Positions 1-6,671 of a stretch of DNA of 27,613 bases are shown piece by piece. The position numbers and the translations under genes were made by a program. Under the pieces are notes generated by a model. That model worked only from the letters and a program-made list of their open reading frames with translations. It was not told where the DNA came from and made no database searches. Each line of letters starts with the position of its first letter. Position 1 is the first letter of the stretch. The stretch lies in the IMG/VR virus record IMGVR_UViG_3300049893_001681, positions 1 to 27,613 of that record, one strand, 5' to 3'. This DNA comes from a virus.

Positions 1-1208
1 CATGTGATTGTATCAAATTAACATTATCAGTTCGGGGTGATGACGATCCTCAAACAGCAACCTTTCAATCGGTTCAAATGGTTTTGGATTTTAACAATAG
101 ACCGACGTATAAATTTGATATTTTTGGGACATTTATATATTTATGGTTTGACGAATCAATAAATTTCTGGGTATTTACTATTGAAGAACCGCATACGCCT
201 TATACTATATATTTAATCAGGGGGCGTGATACGATAGATCAGTATTGTCCGATTTATCCTTTTGTTGTTGAAGGTTCTGCTGGTTCAGAGGGTTGGACTG
301 ATTGGAATATTGAAACACTTATTGGTGTGGGTACAGAATATTGCGGAGATTGTGAAAAAATCGAGGAAAGATACGCTAAATTTTATAAATCAATTAAATT
401 GCCTAAAATTTTCAAAGAAGAAAACAGAGGCTGGAAATCTTGCTGTTGTAATTTTATGGCTTTGGCGTCTGGTTCAAATGATTCTTGGAAAAATGATTTA
501 ACAAGCGCATGGATAAAACTTTCAGACGTTGCGGATAGTGCCGATATTTCAATTATTTCATGCTCTGGAGAACTTGTATATAAACCAGAGAAGAAAAACG
601 TTGTAAAGACGCCAAACGCGTTTTATTGGACGGTAAATTGGAATGAAGTACTAATTGAAAAAGGCTCTGGAACCTATAAAATTATAATTTCTTGTTCAAT
701 TTCTGGTATTACTCAAGAAATAGTCTGGGGAGTTTACGATTTAAAACCTTGGACGATCAAAAACGCTTTACAAACTGCGAGAATTAAAGCAATCTATAAT
801 TCGTACCAAGAAATTGAAGGAATAGATTTTACTGGAAGTAAAGTTTTAGATACTATACGTTTCAATGGTTTCATTGGAAAAGCACAACCGAACACTTTTA
901 TTGATAATTTGGTTTATCAAAATAGAGAAACAAAAAAAGTAATTCGTGAAAATTTATATGTTTACGAAATTCACGTTGATCCAACTTGCGAAAATATTAC
1001 TTCAAAAATTGTTGATTTATTTTTATTGTCAGAAAATGATTTATTTATAACTGACGGAAATAAATTTAATCACTCTTATAAATATTTAGATTTGCCAGTA
1101 ATTCTTGAAAATACTGCGGAATTTGAGTATAAAGATTTTGATAGAAAGGCTGGTTTAATGGCAAAAGTATCTGATAAATTCAAAAATAAAAGAAGTTTTT
1201 ATAAATAA
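1..1208 (+). CDS. Tail/virion structural protein, 5'-truncated
   Basis: The frame is open from base 3 to a TAA at 1206-1208, and the in-frame ATG at 78 is internal, so the window begins inside this gene. About 400 codons are visible. The protein is soluble-looking and rich in aromatic residues and beta-prone stretches, with scattered cysteines (a CGDC motif near residue 93 counted from the ATG at 78, and a CCC run near 123). No signal peptide, membrane segment or catalytic motif is seen. Its position directly before the lysis-like genes is where many siphophages place distal tail, baseplate or fibre genes, which is the basis of the call. The family is not recognised. It could also be another late virion protein. 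Confidence 0.5.
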   Translation, partial: CDCIKLTLSVRGDDDPQTATFQSVQMVLDFNNRPTYKFDIFGTFIYLWFDESINFWVFTIEEPHTPYTIYLIRGRDTIDQYCPIYPFVVEGSAGSEGWTDWNIETLIGVGTEYCGDCEKIEERYAKFYKSIKLPKIFKEENRGWKSCCCNFMALASGSNDSWKNDLTSAWIKLSDVADSADISIISCSGELVYKPEKKNVVKTPNAFYWTVNWNEVLIEKGSGTYKIIISCSISGITQEIVWGVYDLKPWTIKNALQTARIKAIYNSYQEIEGIDFTGSKVLDTIRFNGFIGKAQPNTFIDNLVYQNRETKKVIRENLYVYEIHVDPTCENITSKIVDLFLLSENDLFITDGNKFNHSYKYLDLPVILENTAEFEYKDFDRKAGLMAKVSDKFKNKRSFYK

Positions 1209-1293
1209 ATTTTTTGTATGATAAAATTAATATATAATAAAAATCGGTAAATATACTTATATTTGAATATCAATAATGAAAAACCTTTTTTAA

Positions 1294-1587
1294 ATGAAAA
1301 ATAGTGTCGATTTTTATGCTACAATGTTTGGGGCATTTGCCTCGTTTATTAAAGCCAGAAAAATGAAATTAAAGTTATCAAATTTAGTGTTGCAAGTGAT
1401 TATTGGTGGCGCTTTAGGATTCCTAACGATAGGAGCAATAGATTATTTTTTTAAAGACGCAAGTCCAAGAATTGTAATGTTAATTTCATTCGTTGTTGGT
1501 TGGTGCGCGAATGAAATAACAGATTTATTTGACCATGCGATAAAGGACGGATATGAAGCCATAAAATATAGATTTACTAAAAAATGA
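1294..1587 (+). CDS. Putative holin (two membrane segments)
   Basis: This 97-residue protein has two hydrophobic segments, about residues 28-52 (Gly- and Ile-rich) and 58-76, a basic N-terminal stretch (KARKMKLK) and a charged C-terminus ending YRFTKK. Small size, two transmembrane helices and a position ahead of other exported proteins and an endolysin candidate fit a class II holin, which would make holes in the inner membrane at lysis. A TATATTTG box at 1258-1265 could be a promoter, but no TTG lies 19 nt upstream, so it is weak. The stop overlaps the next small ORF (ATGA). The function is inferred from topology and neighbours only. Confidence 0.6.
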   Translation: MKNSVDFYATMFGAFASFIKARKMKLKLSNLVLQVIIGGALGFLTIGAIDYFFKDASPRIVMLISFVVGWCANEITDLFDHAIKDGYEAIKYRFTKK

Positions 1588-1676
1588 AAATTGATTTACG
1601 TGTTTTTATTATAACTTTTTTTATATGGTTTTTCATTTGTTTTTTAATTTATTTGAAGTTATATGAAACTAATTAA
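1584..1676 (+). CDS. Tiny single-pass membrane protein (30 aa)
   Basis: The ATG overlaps the holin stop (ATGA), and the ORF encodes MKIDLRVF followed by about 17 strongly hydrophobic residues and a short polar end. It terminates 14 nt inside the next gene. Start-stop coupling on one side and overlap on the other, plus a clear transmembrane segment, suggest a real translated peptide in the lysis block. A holin-modulating or antiholin role is possible but is only inference. At this length a chance ORF in AT-rich DNA cannot be excluded. Confidence 0.4.
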   Translation: MKIDLRVFIITFFIWFFICFLIYLKLYETN

Positions 1677-1953
1677 TTTTATATTCATTGCATGGATGTT
1701 TTCAGCAACAAGTTTTTTAATTGGTATTTTGATTTTTGAAAATACGTACAAAAAAAAGGAAAATTCGTTGATAAAAGAAATTGATTATAACAAAAAACAG
1801 ATTGATTCACTTGAAAAATTATACCAAAAATTAGATTTAAAAAAAATTGAAAAAATAAATGAATTTAAAACAAAAAAACTTGAAACACGTTATTACAATC
1901 TTAATGATTTTGACAGCGTCATTCGTACTTTGTCAGACATCAGACAGCGTTAA
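1663..1953 (+). CDS. Inner-membrane-anchored coiled-coil protein, i-spanin-like
   Basis: This 96-residue protein has one N-terminal membrane segment (about residues 4-24) followed by a highly charged, Lys/Glu-rich region (about 28-75) with heptad-like spacing, predicted to be an extended coiled coil. This is the architecture of Rz-type inner-membrane spanin subunits, which link to an outer-membrane partner and disrupt the outer membrane at lysis. The next gene begins inside it in another frame (95-nt overlap), which resembles Rz/Rz1 nesting. No homology is recognised. The call rests on topology, overlap and position between holin and endolysin candidates. Confidence 0.45.
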   Translation: MKLINFIFIAWMFSATSFLIGILIFENTYKKKENSLIKEIDYNKKQIDSLEKLYQKLDLKKIEKINEFKTKKLETRYYNLNDFDSVIRTLSDIRQR

Positions 1954-2230
1954 ATGTTATAATAAAGAAGAATTAAAAGCGATCACTTTAAAATTAATTG
2001 AGGGCGCTGAATGTTTTGAAATAAAAGAAATTATTGAGCAACAAAATATTTATTTAATTGAACAAAAAAAATCCTACATAAATACAGTTGATCTTTTAAC
2101 GGTTGAAAATGAAAATCTTAATAAAAAATACCAAAAAGAGGTAAAAAGAAAAAAAATCTGGAGAACAACGACGATTTCTTTAGGCGGTGTTTTAACCAGT
2201 ATTATCTTAATTTTACAATTTACAAAATGA
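1859..2230 (+). CDS. Exported protein with C-terminal membrane anchor, spanin candidate
   Basis: This 123-residue protein starts inside the preceding gene in another frame. Residues 1-10 are basic and polar, residues 10-24 are hydrophobic, and the segment ends FVLCQT, a typical flavobacterial signal peptide that would be cleaved before Gln. The middle is a charged helical region with coiled-coil character (about 70-95), and residues 104-121 form a second hydrophobic segment close to the C-terminus. The mature protein would span the periplasm with a C-terminal inner-membrane anchor. A lipobox reading of FVLC is poor because Leu occupies the -1 position. Together with the overlapping gene it could form a spanin pair. 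If the Cys were lipidated it would match a unimolecular spanin. Confidence 0.45.
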   Translation: MNLKQKNLKHVITILMILTASFVLCQTSDSVKCYNKEELKAITLKLIEGAECFEIKEIIEQQNIYLIEQKKSYINTVDLLTVENENLNKKYQKEVKRKKIWRTTTISLGGVLTSIILILQFTK

Positions 2231-2511
2231 TTGAAGGAGTAATAGTTAAAAGGGAGCCAAAAAATAGGCTTGAAAAAAGAAAGTTCAAAGATGAACTTTT
2301 AAAAGCACAAAAATTGATCATAGAAATCGAATGCGAGTTTGAATTTATGCTTTTCAACGATGAAAATAAATTCAGTTATAAACAGCTTTATGATTACTTT
2401 TTGGGAAAATGGCTTAAAATGGTAGATGTTTTTTTTATAAAAGCAATGAAATTCAGTTACATAATTTTTGACGCTTTTCATTTTTCACGTAAATATAAAC
2501 CAGTCGTATGA
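2227..2511 (+). CDS. Hypothetical protein in lysis block
   Basis: This 94-residue ORF overlaps the upstream stop (ATGA) and the start of the endolysin candidate (ATGA), so it looks translationally coupled to both. The N-terminal half is Lys/Glu-rich and helical. Residues about 62-88 are rich in Phe, Ile and Tyr but interrupted by charges, so a membrane segment is uncertain. I do not recognise the family. Its location suggests an accessory role in lysis or regulation of the lysin, but the sequence offers no direct support. Confidence 0.45.
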   Translation: MIEGVIVKREPKNRLEKRKFKDELLKAQKLIIEIECEFEFMLFNDENKFSYKQLYDYFLGKWLKMVDVFFIKAMKFSYIIFDAFHFSRKYKPVV

Positions 2512-3056
2512 GCAATGTAAAAAAATACACAGATGAAGAACTTTTAAAACGTGCTGAAAGTTTACCAAGTTTTAAAGGCTTTCCACAGACATACTGGGTT
2601 TGTGCGGTTCGATCAAATGAAGATGAAACCGATTCTTTCGACGATAAAATATATATTTTCAGGGGACAAAAATTCGTTTGCGTTACAAGTGGCACAACTA
2701 ACAAAGGAAACAAAGGAACTGGAGTCGTTTGCGCTGATGTTTGGAATTATGGCGTCTGGAAATTTGGAAAACACAAAGGACGTGCAAACGCAGGAGTTCA
2801 AATTAAAGGAATTGCGTATCAAAGAGATTTTACTGAAGACGGAAAAACAAATCCAACGACTGAAGTAAAAACTGATATAAGAGGTTTTAATTTCCACGGC
2901 GCCAGTCATGATCTTAGCCAAAAGGTAGTGAAAAAAAATATAGGCGGTTGGTCGGAAGGTTGTATCGTATGTAACGATATCCCTAAATTTGCTCAAATAA
3001 TTAACTATTTTAAAGAACAAAGTGTTTTTTCTATGGTTATTTTAAACGAGTTTTAA
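2508..3056 (+). CDS. Endolysin candidate with L,D-transpeptidase (YkuD)-like motif
   Basis: This 182-residue protein carries RGFNFHGAS near residues 124-132 and GWSEGCIVCND near 146-156. A histidine in an HG motif followed some 20 residues later by S-x-G-C is the signature spacing of YkuD-fold L,D-transpeptidases (HG...SxGC), where the Cys is the nucleophile. Phage proteins with this motif act on peptidoglycan. There is no signal peptide, so release would depend on a holin, consistent with the upstream membrane genes. It is the last gene before two terminators. Exact bond specificity is not visible. A structural or host-modifying role is a less likely alternative. Confidence 0.55.
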   Translation: MSNVKKYTDEELLKRAESLPSFKGFPQTYWVCAVRSNEDETDSFDDKIYIFRGQKFVCVTSGTTNKGNKGTGVVCADVWNYGVWKFGKHKGRANAGVQIKGIAYQRDFTEDGKTNPTTEVKTDIRGFNFHGASHDLSQKVVKKNIGGWSEGCIVCNDIPKFAQIINYFKEQSVFSMVILNEF

Positions 3057-3089
3057 AAAAAAATACTATCTTTGCAAATCATGTTTTGT

Positions 3090-3111
3090 CGCTTATAATA
3101 AGCGTTTTTTT
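3090..3111 (+). terminator. Rho-independent terminator
   Basis: A 6-bp stem CGCTTA/TAAGCG with a 3-nt loop is followed by seven T residues. It lies about 35 nt after the lysin stop codon. A TATCTTTG box (3067-3074) sits just upstream, so the hairpin could also terminate a short leader. Confidence 0.6.
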
Positions 3112-3146
3112 AGATTTGTTTTAATGTTTTAAAATTTTAGTAAAAG

Positions 3147-3178
3147 ATCGGTTATATTAATTAACCGATTTTTTTTTT
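3147..3178 (+). terminator. Strong Rho-independent terminator
   Basis: A perfect 8-bp stem ATCGGTTA/TAACCGAT with a 7-nt loop is followed by a run of about ten T residues. It separates the late lysis block from the early regulatory and replication genes. Confidence 0.8.
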
Positions 3179-3186
3179 GTATAAAT

Positions 3187-3218
3187 TTGTTTTATATTAA
3201 TATAAATTATTATATTTA
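3187..3218 (+). promoter_or_regulatory. Bacteroidota-type promoter for early genes
   Basis: A TTG at 3187-3189 is followed after 21 nt by TATATTTA at 3211-3218, close to the Bacteroidota -7 consensus TAnnTTTG. It lies after a strong terminator and about 30 nt before the ATG at 3247. Confidence 0.55.
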
Positions 3219-3246
3219 CAAAAAATTATTAATTAAAACAAAAAAC

Positions 3247-3543
3247 ATGAAAAAATCAGAAAGAACAATAAATATGGTTTTGGCCATATTAATTGAAAGT
3301 CAAACGCCTATCAAAGCGCATAAGATTATTGAATTATCAAAATATTACGGCTTGAGTTTTATTGAAAGTGACTTAAGAAAATCAGTTAATTATTTAAGAA
3401 GTTCTGGTGTTGGTATTTGTTCCGACGAAAGAGGTTATTATTTATCATCAAATCCAAGAGTAATTCAAAATACTATCGATCATTTGGAAAAAAGAATTGA
3501 AGGAATTACGAACGCTATTGAGGGTTTAAAATCAATTAAATAA
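3247..3543 (+). CDS. Winged-helix-like early regulatory protein
   Basis: This 98-residue protein starts at the ATG after an A-rich leader; an upstream in-frame extension would begin inside the promoter. Residues about 5-60 look like a helix-turn-helix fold (helices around RTINMVLAIL, AHKIIELSKYYG and ESDLRKSVNYLRSS) followed by a short beta wing (GICSDERGYYLSS). The last 30 residues (IDHLEKRIEGITNAIEGLKS) form an amphipathic helix suited to dimerisation. It immediately precedes the replication protein gene (stop TAA, then ATG), so it may regulate early transcription or load replication factors. Such small winged-helix proteins are common in Bacteroidetes phage replication modules. The exact role is unknown. 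Confidence 0.6.
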   Translation: MKKSERTINMVLAILIESQTPIKAHKIIELSKYYGLSFIESDLRKSVNYLRSSGVGICSDERGYYLSSNPRVIQNTIDHLEKRIEGITNAIEGLKSIK

Positions 3544-4311
3544 ATGAGATCAAATTATTTAACGATTCAAGGTTGGATGATTGCCGATCTTAATTTATCT
3601 GGAAATCAATTACTTGCATACGCTTTAATTTATGGTTTTACCCAAGACGGAGATAGCGAATTTTCTGGTTCAGTTGCTTATATCTCAAAATGGTTAAATT
3701 GCTCAAAACCTACGACTTTAAAAGCAATTAATGATCTTGTAGAAAAAGGATTGATATTGAAATATAAATTCGCTGTAAATGGTGTTTGTTTTAATAAATA
3801 TAAGGCTGTTTATCCAGATAGTAAAGAATCTTTACTACCAGTAAAGAAAAACGATGAAAGTAGTAAAGAATCTTTATCTGAGGTAGTAAAGAATCTTGAC
3901 GAGGGTAGTAAAGAATCTTTACCCAATAATATAATTAATAATAATATTATAAATAATACTATTAATAATATAGAGGAACGCAAATTAAAATTTGCTGACA
4001 CACTCAAACCTTATTTAGATTTATACGGTAGAGAATTAATCAAAGATTTTTACCTTTATTGGACTGAACCAAATCATTCTAATAAAAAAATGAAGTACGA
4101 ACTTGAAAAAACTTGGAGTTTGGAAAGAAGACTAAGAACGTGGATTAAAAACGATAAAAACTTTAAAAATGGAAAATCAAATAACACTAAAAAATCAATG
4201 GATGAACGACTTGCAGAAACTATCCAAAGACTCAATGGAACGAGTAGCTGTGAAATGCCAAAACAAGGGTTTAACGATCAAAGTCAATTCAGTATTGAAT
4301 CTGTTTACTGA
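3544..4311 (+). CDS. Replication initiation protein with helix-turn-helix domain
   Basis: In this 255-residue protein, residues about 1-90 resemble the phage replication helix-turn-helix domain: a sequence beginning NYLTIQGWMI with LSGNQLLAYALIYGF, then a winged helix (AYISKWLNCSKPTTLKAINDLVEKGLI). Residues 93-140 are low-complexity, with repeated SKESL blocks and an Asn/Ile-rich run. These are encoded by the DNA repeats and A+T tract that probably form the origin. The C-terminal part (about 145-215) is helical with Trp-rich motifs (LYWTEPN, TWSLERRLRTWIKN) seen in phage replication proteins. It likely binds the origin and recruits a helicase, as lambda O does. Its 3' end overlaps the next gene by 143 nt. 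Confidence 0.7.
   Translation: MRSNYLTIQGWMIADLNLSGNQLLAYALIYGFTQDGDSEFSGSVAYISKWLNCSKPTTLKAINDLVEKGLILKYKFAVNGVCFNKYKAVYPDSKESLLPVKKNDESSKESLSEVVKNLDEGSKESLPNNIINNNIINNTINNIEERKLKFADTLKPYLDLYGRELIKDFYLYWTEPNHSNKKMKYELEKTWSLERRLRTWIKNDKNFKNGKSNNTKKSMDERLAETIQRLNGTSSCEMPKQGFNDQSQFSIESVY
3821..3973 (+). repeat. Iteron array plus A+T tract: candidate replication origin
   Basis: The palindromic 15-mer GTAAAGAATCTTTAC occurs at 3821-3835 and 3908-3922. One-mismatch copies lie at 3863-3877 and 3886-3900, and a half copy lies at 3841-3848. Start-to-start spacings are 20, 22, 23 and 22 nt, about two helical turns. The array is followed directly by about 50 nt of nearly pure A/T (3925-3973). Iterons inside the initiator gene followed by an AT-rich unwinding tract is the layout of lambda-type origins. 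Function is inferred. Confidence 0.7.
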
Positions 4312-4963
4312 AAGTCCTTTACTATTAAACTCAAAAGATTGGTTTGAAAATCAGTTTTTTGTTTACGTTGCAAGAAGTATTTATGGAGTTAGCCCCGAAC
4401 AAATAGACAGAATTACTCTGGAAAGCGTTTTTCAAGCGATTTGCGAACGTTTTGAGGGAATTACGATAAATGACATTCAGACGGCATTTAGAATGCACGT
4501 ACAGATAGAAAAAACGTATAATTTGACAAGAGATGAGTTTATTGCACCTATTAATACTTTTTGGAGTAAAAAATTAATCGTAAAAAACGAGATTAATTTA
4601 GAAATAAACCAGATAAAATTAGAAGAAGAAAGCAAAAAGAAAGTTCAAGAAAGTTATGAAGAAGCTAAACAGCTTTATTTTGATAGTATTGGAAAAGGAT
4701 TTTACCTTGGTGATATGTTTCACGCCTCAATGATATTTGAGAATTTTAAAAACATCCTTTCTATTGAAGAAAAAAAGGAATTGTTAGAAAAAGCAAATCA
4801 TAAATACATGGATGCAAAAAACAAAGAAAATGAGTTTAATATTGTGCCTAATGGGTTTGGTAAATATAAAGACGGAAAAGACAAACCTAAATGTCATTAT
4901 TTTCTGGCGTTGGAAGTAATAAATTATTTTTTATCTAAAAATTATAAATTTGTAGAGGTTTAA
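4169..4963 (+). CDS. Hypothetical protein of replication module
   Basis: This 264-residue soluble protein contains several helical stretches (for example LEINQIKLEEESKKKVQESY) and no recognised motif. The ATG used starts 143 nt inside the replication gene in another frame. No later ATG occurs before residue about 180, so either this start or a TTG/GTG near 4277-4292 must be used. A conserved-looking core begins around NSVLNLFTESPLL (about residue 40). Position directly after the initiator suggests a replication partner such as a helicase loader, but no Walker motif is visible and the function remains unknown. Confidence 0.5.
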   Translation: MENQITLKNQWMNDLQKLSKDSMERVAVKCQNKGLTIKVNSVLNLFTESPLLLNSKDWFENQFFVYVARSIYGVSPEQIDRITLESVFQAICERFEGITINDIQTAFRMHVQIEKTYNLTRDEFIAPINTFWSKKLIVKNEINLEINQIKLEEESKKKVQESYEEAKQLYFDSIGKGFYLGDMFHASMIFENFKNILSIEEKKELLEKANHKYMDAKNKENEFNIVPNGFGKYKDGKDKPKCHYFLALEVINYFLSKNYKFVEV

Positions 4964-4973
4964 AATTTGATAA

Positions 4974-5642
4974 ATGAAAATTAAAAATAAAAAATGCAAG
5001 ATTTGTTATAATGAGTTTAAACCTTATTCGAGTTTGGATAAGGTTTGTTCAAATTACGATTGTAAAATTGAAATGCAGACAAAAACGGCATTAAAAAACC
5101 TCAACAAAATAAAAAAAGAAGAAAAAACACAAAAAGCAATTGAGAAAAAAAATAGATCAATAGGACTTTACACGAGAAAGGATAAGACAGAGTTACAAAA
5201 ATTAATAAATAAACTCGCAAGAATGATTGATAATTATTTTGAATTTAATTGTTGTATCGATTGCGGTAAACCATTTGGAAATCAAATTGACGGTGGCCAC
5301 TTTATTGGTGTTGGTGCTAATGAATCCTTAAGATATAATTTGCACAATATTCATTCACAAAAATCAGATTGCAATCAAAATGGATTAGGAAGCGGAAAGC
5401 AGTTACAATATCTGAGAGGTATTGAAAAGAGATACGGCGCTATTTATGGTGAATACCTTGAGTTTAAGCAACAAAATTATTATCCATTAATAAAATTAAC
5501 CTCATCAGAAATAATAGAAAGGAAAAAGATCGTTAGTGGTTTAATAAGAAACTTTAATACTTTCACTTTTGAAAACCCTATTCAAGCGAGGCAGATGATG
5601 AATTTGATAATTGGAATTTATACGAAAGACGTTGATTTCTAA
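4974..5642 (+). CDS. ninG: NinG/Rap-like recombination protein
   Basis: This 222-residue protein has an N-terminal zinc-binding pattern (CKIC near residues 8-11, then C25 and C30), a long basic helical linker with KIKKEEKTQKAIEKK, and a C-terminal HNH-like region. The latter has CIDCGKP near 94-100 followed by GGHF, NLHNIHSQ and a further Cys. This order is characteristic of lambda NinG (Rap, DUF1364), a structure-specific nuclease that acts on branched recombination intermediates. Length and order match the family. It lies downstream of replication genes and upstream of ERF and exonuclease genes, consistent with phage recombination. Confidence 0.85.
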   Translation: MKIKNKKCKICYNEFKPYSSLDKVCSNYDCKIEMQTKTALKNLNKIKKEEKTQKAIEKKNRSIGLYTRKDKTELQKLINKLARMIDNYFEFNCCIDCGKPFGNQIDGGHFIGVGANESLRYNLHNIHSQKSDCNQNGLGSGKQLQYLRGIEKRYGAIYGEYLEFKQQNYYPLIKLTSSEIIERKKIVSGLIRNFNTFTFENPIQARQMMNLIIGIYTKDVDF

Positions 5643-5693
5643 GGTTTTTTTATTTAGAATAAATATAAATAAGTTTTTTTTTTATCAAAAGCA

Positions 5694-5723
5694 TTGTTAA
5701 TTGAATATAAATTTATATATTTG
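5694..5723 (+). promoter_or_regulatory. Bacteroidota-type promoter
   Basis: TTG at 5694-5696 is followed after 19 nt by TATATTTG at 5716-5723, an exact match to TAnnTTTG with the preferred spacing. It lies in the gap after the NinG gene and about 30 nt before the ATG at 5752. Confidence 0.75.
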
Positions 5724-5751
5724 CGATATAAAATTAAACAAAACAAAAAAC

Positions 5752-5994
5752 ATGGAAACAATCACTTTAAAAAAATCAAGCTTAATCCAAACTATTTACG
5801 ATTTAGGAATAGACGTGAACACTTGGAACACTATCCATTTAAACCATTCGGGGGCTGTGTTAACGACGGTTTACAATCAATCGTTAGCAATGTTATTAGC
5901 AACTAAAATGGGTTCACATAAGCCATCAGATCCAGATGAGAACGCCTACATTAAATTCGAAAAATCAAATATCACAGTATATCTTTATTTGTAA
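5752..5994 (+). CDS. Small hypothetical protein
   Basis: This 80-residue protein is first in a new transcription unit after a good promoter. The ATG after an A-rich AAACAAAAAAC leader is chosen because the upstream in-frame extension would lie inside the promoter. The sequence begins METITLKKSSLIQTIYDLG and is mostly helical at the N-terminus, with a beta-rich C-terminal end (NITVYLYL). No cysteines or motifs are seen and the family is not recognised. It is co-directional with the RadC-like gene and could be a small host-interaction or regulatory protein. Confidence 0.55.
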   Translation: METITLKKSSLIQTIYDLGIDVNTWNTIHLNHSGAVLTTVYNQSLAMLLATKMGSHKPSDPDENAYIKFEKSNITVYLYL

Positions 5995-6030
5995 TAATAA
6001 TTGATTTTAAAACAAATTAAAAAACAAAAT

Positions 6031-6480
6031 ATGAAAAAAATATTGACACCACAGATTGAAATAAGTTTAAAGTATAAAAATAAGAAATCTGAATTATTTC
6101 ACATTGATTCATCAGTAAAAGCGGTTGAATGTTTAAGAGAAATTTACAACTCTGATACCATAAGTTGGACTGAGGAGGCCATTTTAATATGTTTAAATAA
6201 CGATAATAAAGTTCTTGGACATTTTAAACTTTCAAGCGGTGGAATGACTGGCGTGATAATGGATCAAAGAATAATTATGCAAGTTGCATTATTGAGCCAT
6301 GCCAGCGGAATTATTTTATCTCATAATCACCCGAGCGGAGTTTTAAAACCTTCAGACGAGGATATAAAAGTCACAAAAAATCTTCAAAAATGTTGCGATT
6401 TATTTAGAGTTACGCTAATGGATCATATCATAATTACTGACGAATCATATTATTCATTTAACGATAACGGATTGCTATGA
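6031..6480 (+). CDS. RadC-like JAB/JAMM-domain protein
   Basis: This 149-residue protein carries the JAMM metalloprotease-type motif of the RadC family: SHNHPSG followed by PSDEDI (HxH, seven residues, S, two, D), plus an upstream acidic residue in TEEAILICL. The order EEAILICLN, LSSGGM, SHASGIILSHNHPSG, PSDEDIKVT and DHIIITDESYYS is the usual RadC core without the N-terminal helix-hairpin-helix region, as in short phage and mobile-element versions. The family is linked to recombination neighbourhoods and anti-restriction loci, but its activity is not established. The start is the ATG at 6031, since upstream codons are non-ATG leader. Confidence 0.85.
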   Translation: MKKILTPQIEISLKYKNKKSELFHIDSSVKAVECLREIYNSDTISWTEEAILICLNNDNKVLGHFKLSSGGMTGVIMDQRIIMQVALLSHASGIILSHNHPSGVLKPSDEDIKVTKNLQKCCDLFRVTLMDHIIITDESYYSFNDNGLL

Positions 6481-6659
6481 AAAAAAGAGTAGAAGGATAT
6501 TACGTTGTTAAAGGACAGAAATGTCCTTTCAGCGTTACTTTGGATATAAAATCAAATAAATATTGCATACAAGAATTAATAAAGTTTCATTTTAATACTT
6601 TGAATATGAACTTTGGTAAAATTTACATTCTATCAGCAATAATTATAAAAAATGATTAA
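6477..6659 (+). CDS. Small hypothetical protein
   Basis: This 60-residue ORF overlaps the RadC-like stop by ATGA, a sign of translational coupling. The sequence starts MKKRVEGYYVVKGQKCPF and is moderately basic with beta-prone segments; the C-terminus is Ile-rich (IYILSAIIIKND) but too short and polar for a confident membrane segment. No family is recognised. The compact spacing supports it as a true gene. Confidence 0.45.
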   Translation: MKKRVEGYYVVKGQKCPFSVTLDIKSNKYCIQELIKFHFNTLNMNFGKIYILSAIIIKND

Positions 6660-6671
6660 AATATAATCAAA

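Noticed and set aside
2551-2868. A 105-codon + strand ORF inside the endolysin candidate
   Set aside because: The frame of the endolysin candidate has the HG and SEGC motifs, and this one is a shadow.
2299-3020. Three minus-strand ORFs of 60-135 codons across the lysis block
   Set aside because: They overlap well-supported + strand genes and have no promoter or leader of their own, and their composition is that of antisense shadows.
5694-5906. A + strand ORF of 70 codons overlapping the promoter at 5694-5723
   Set aside because: It begins at the promoter and runs out of frame over the better-supported gene at 5752-5994; its composition is not protein-like.
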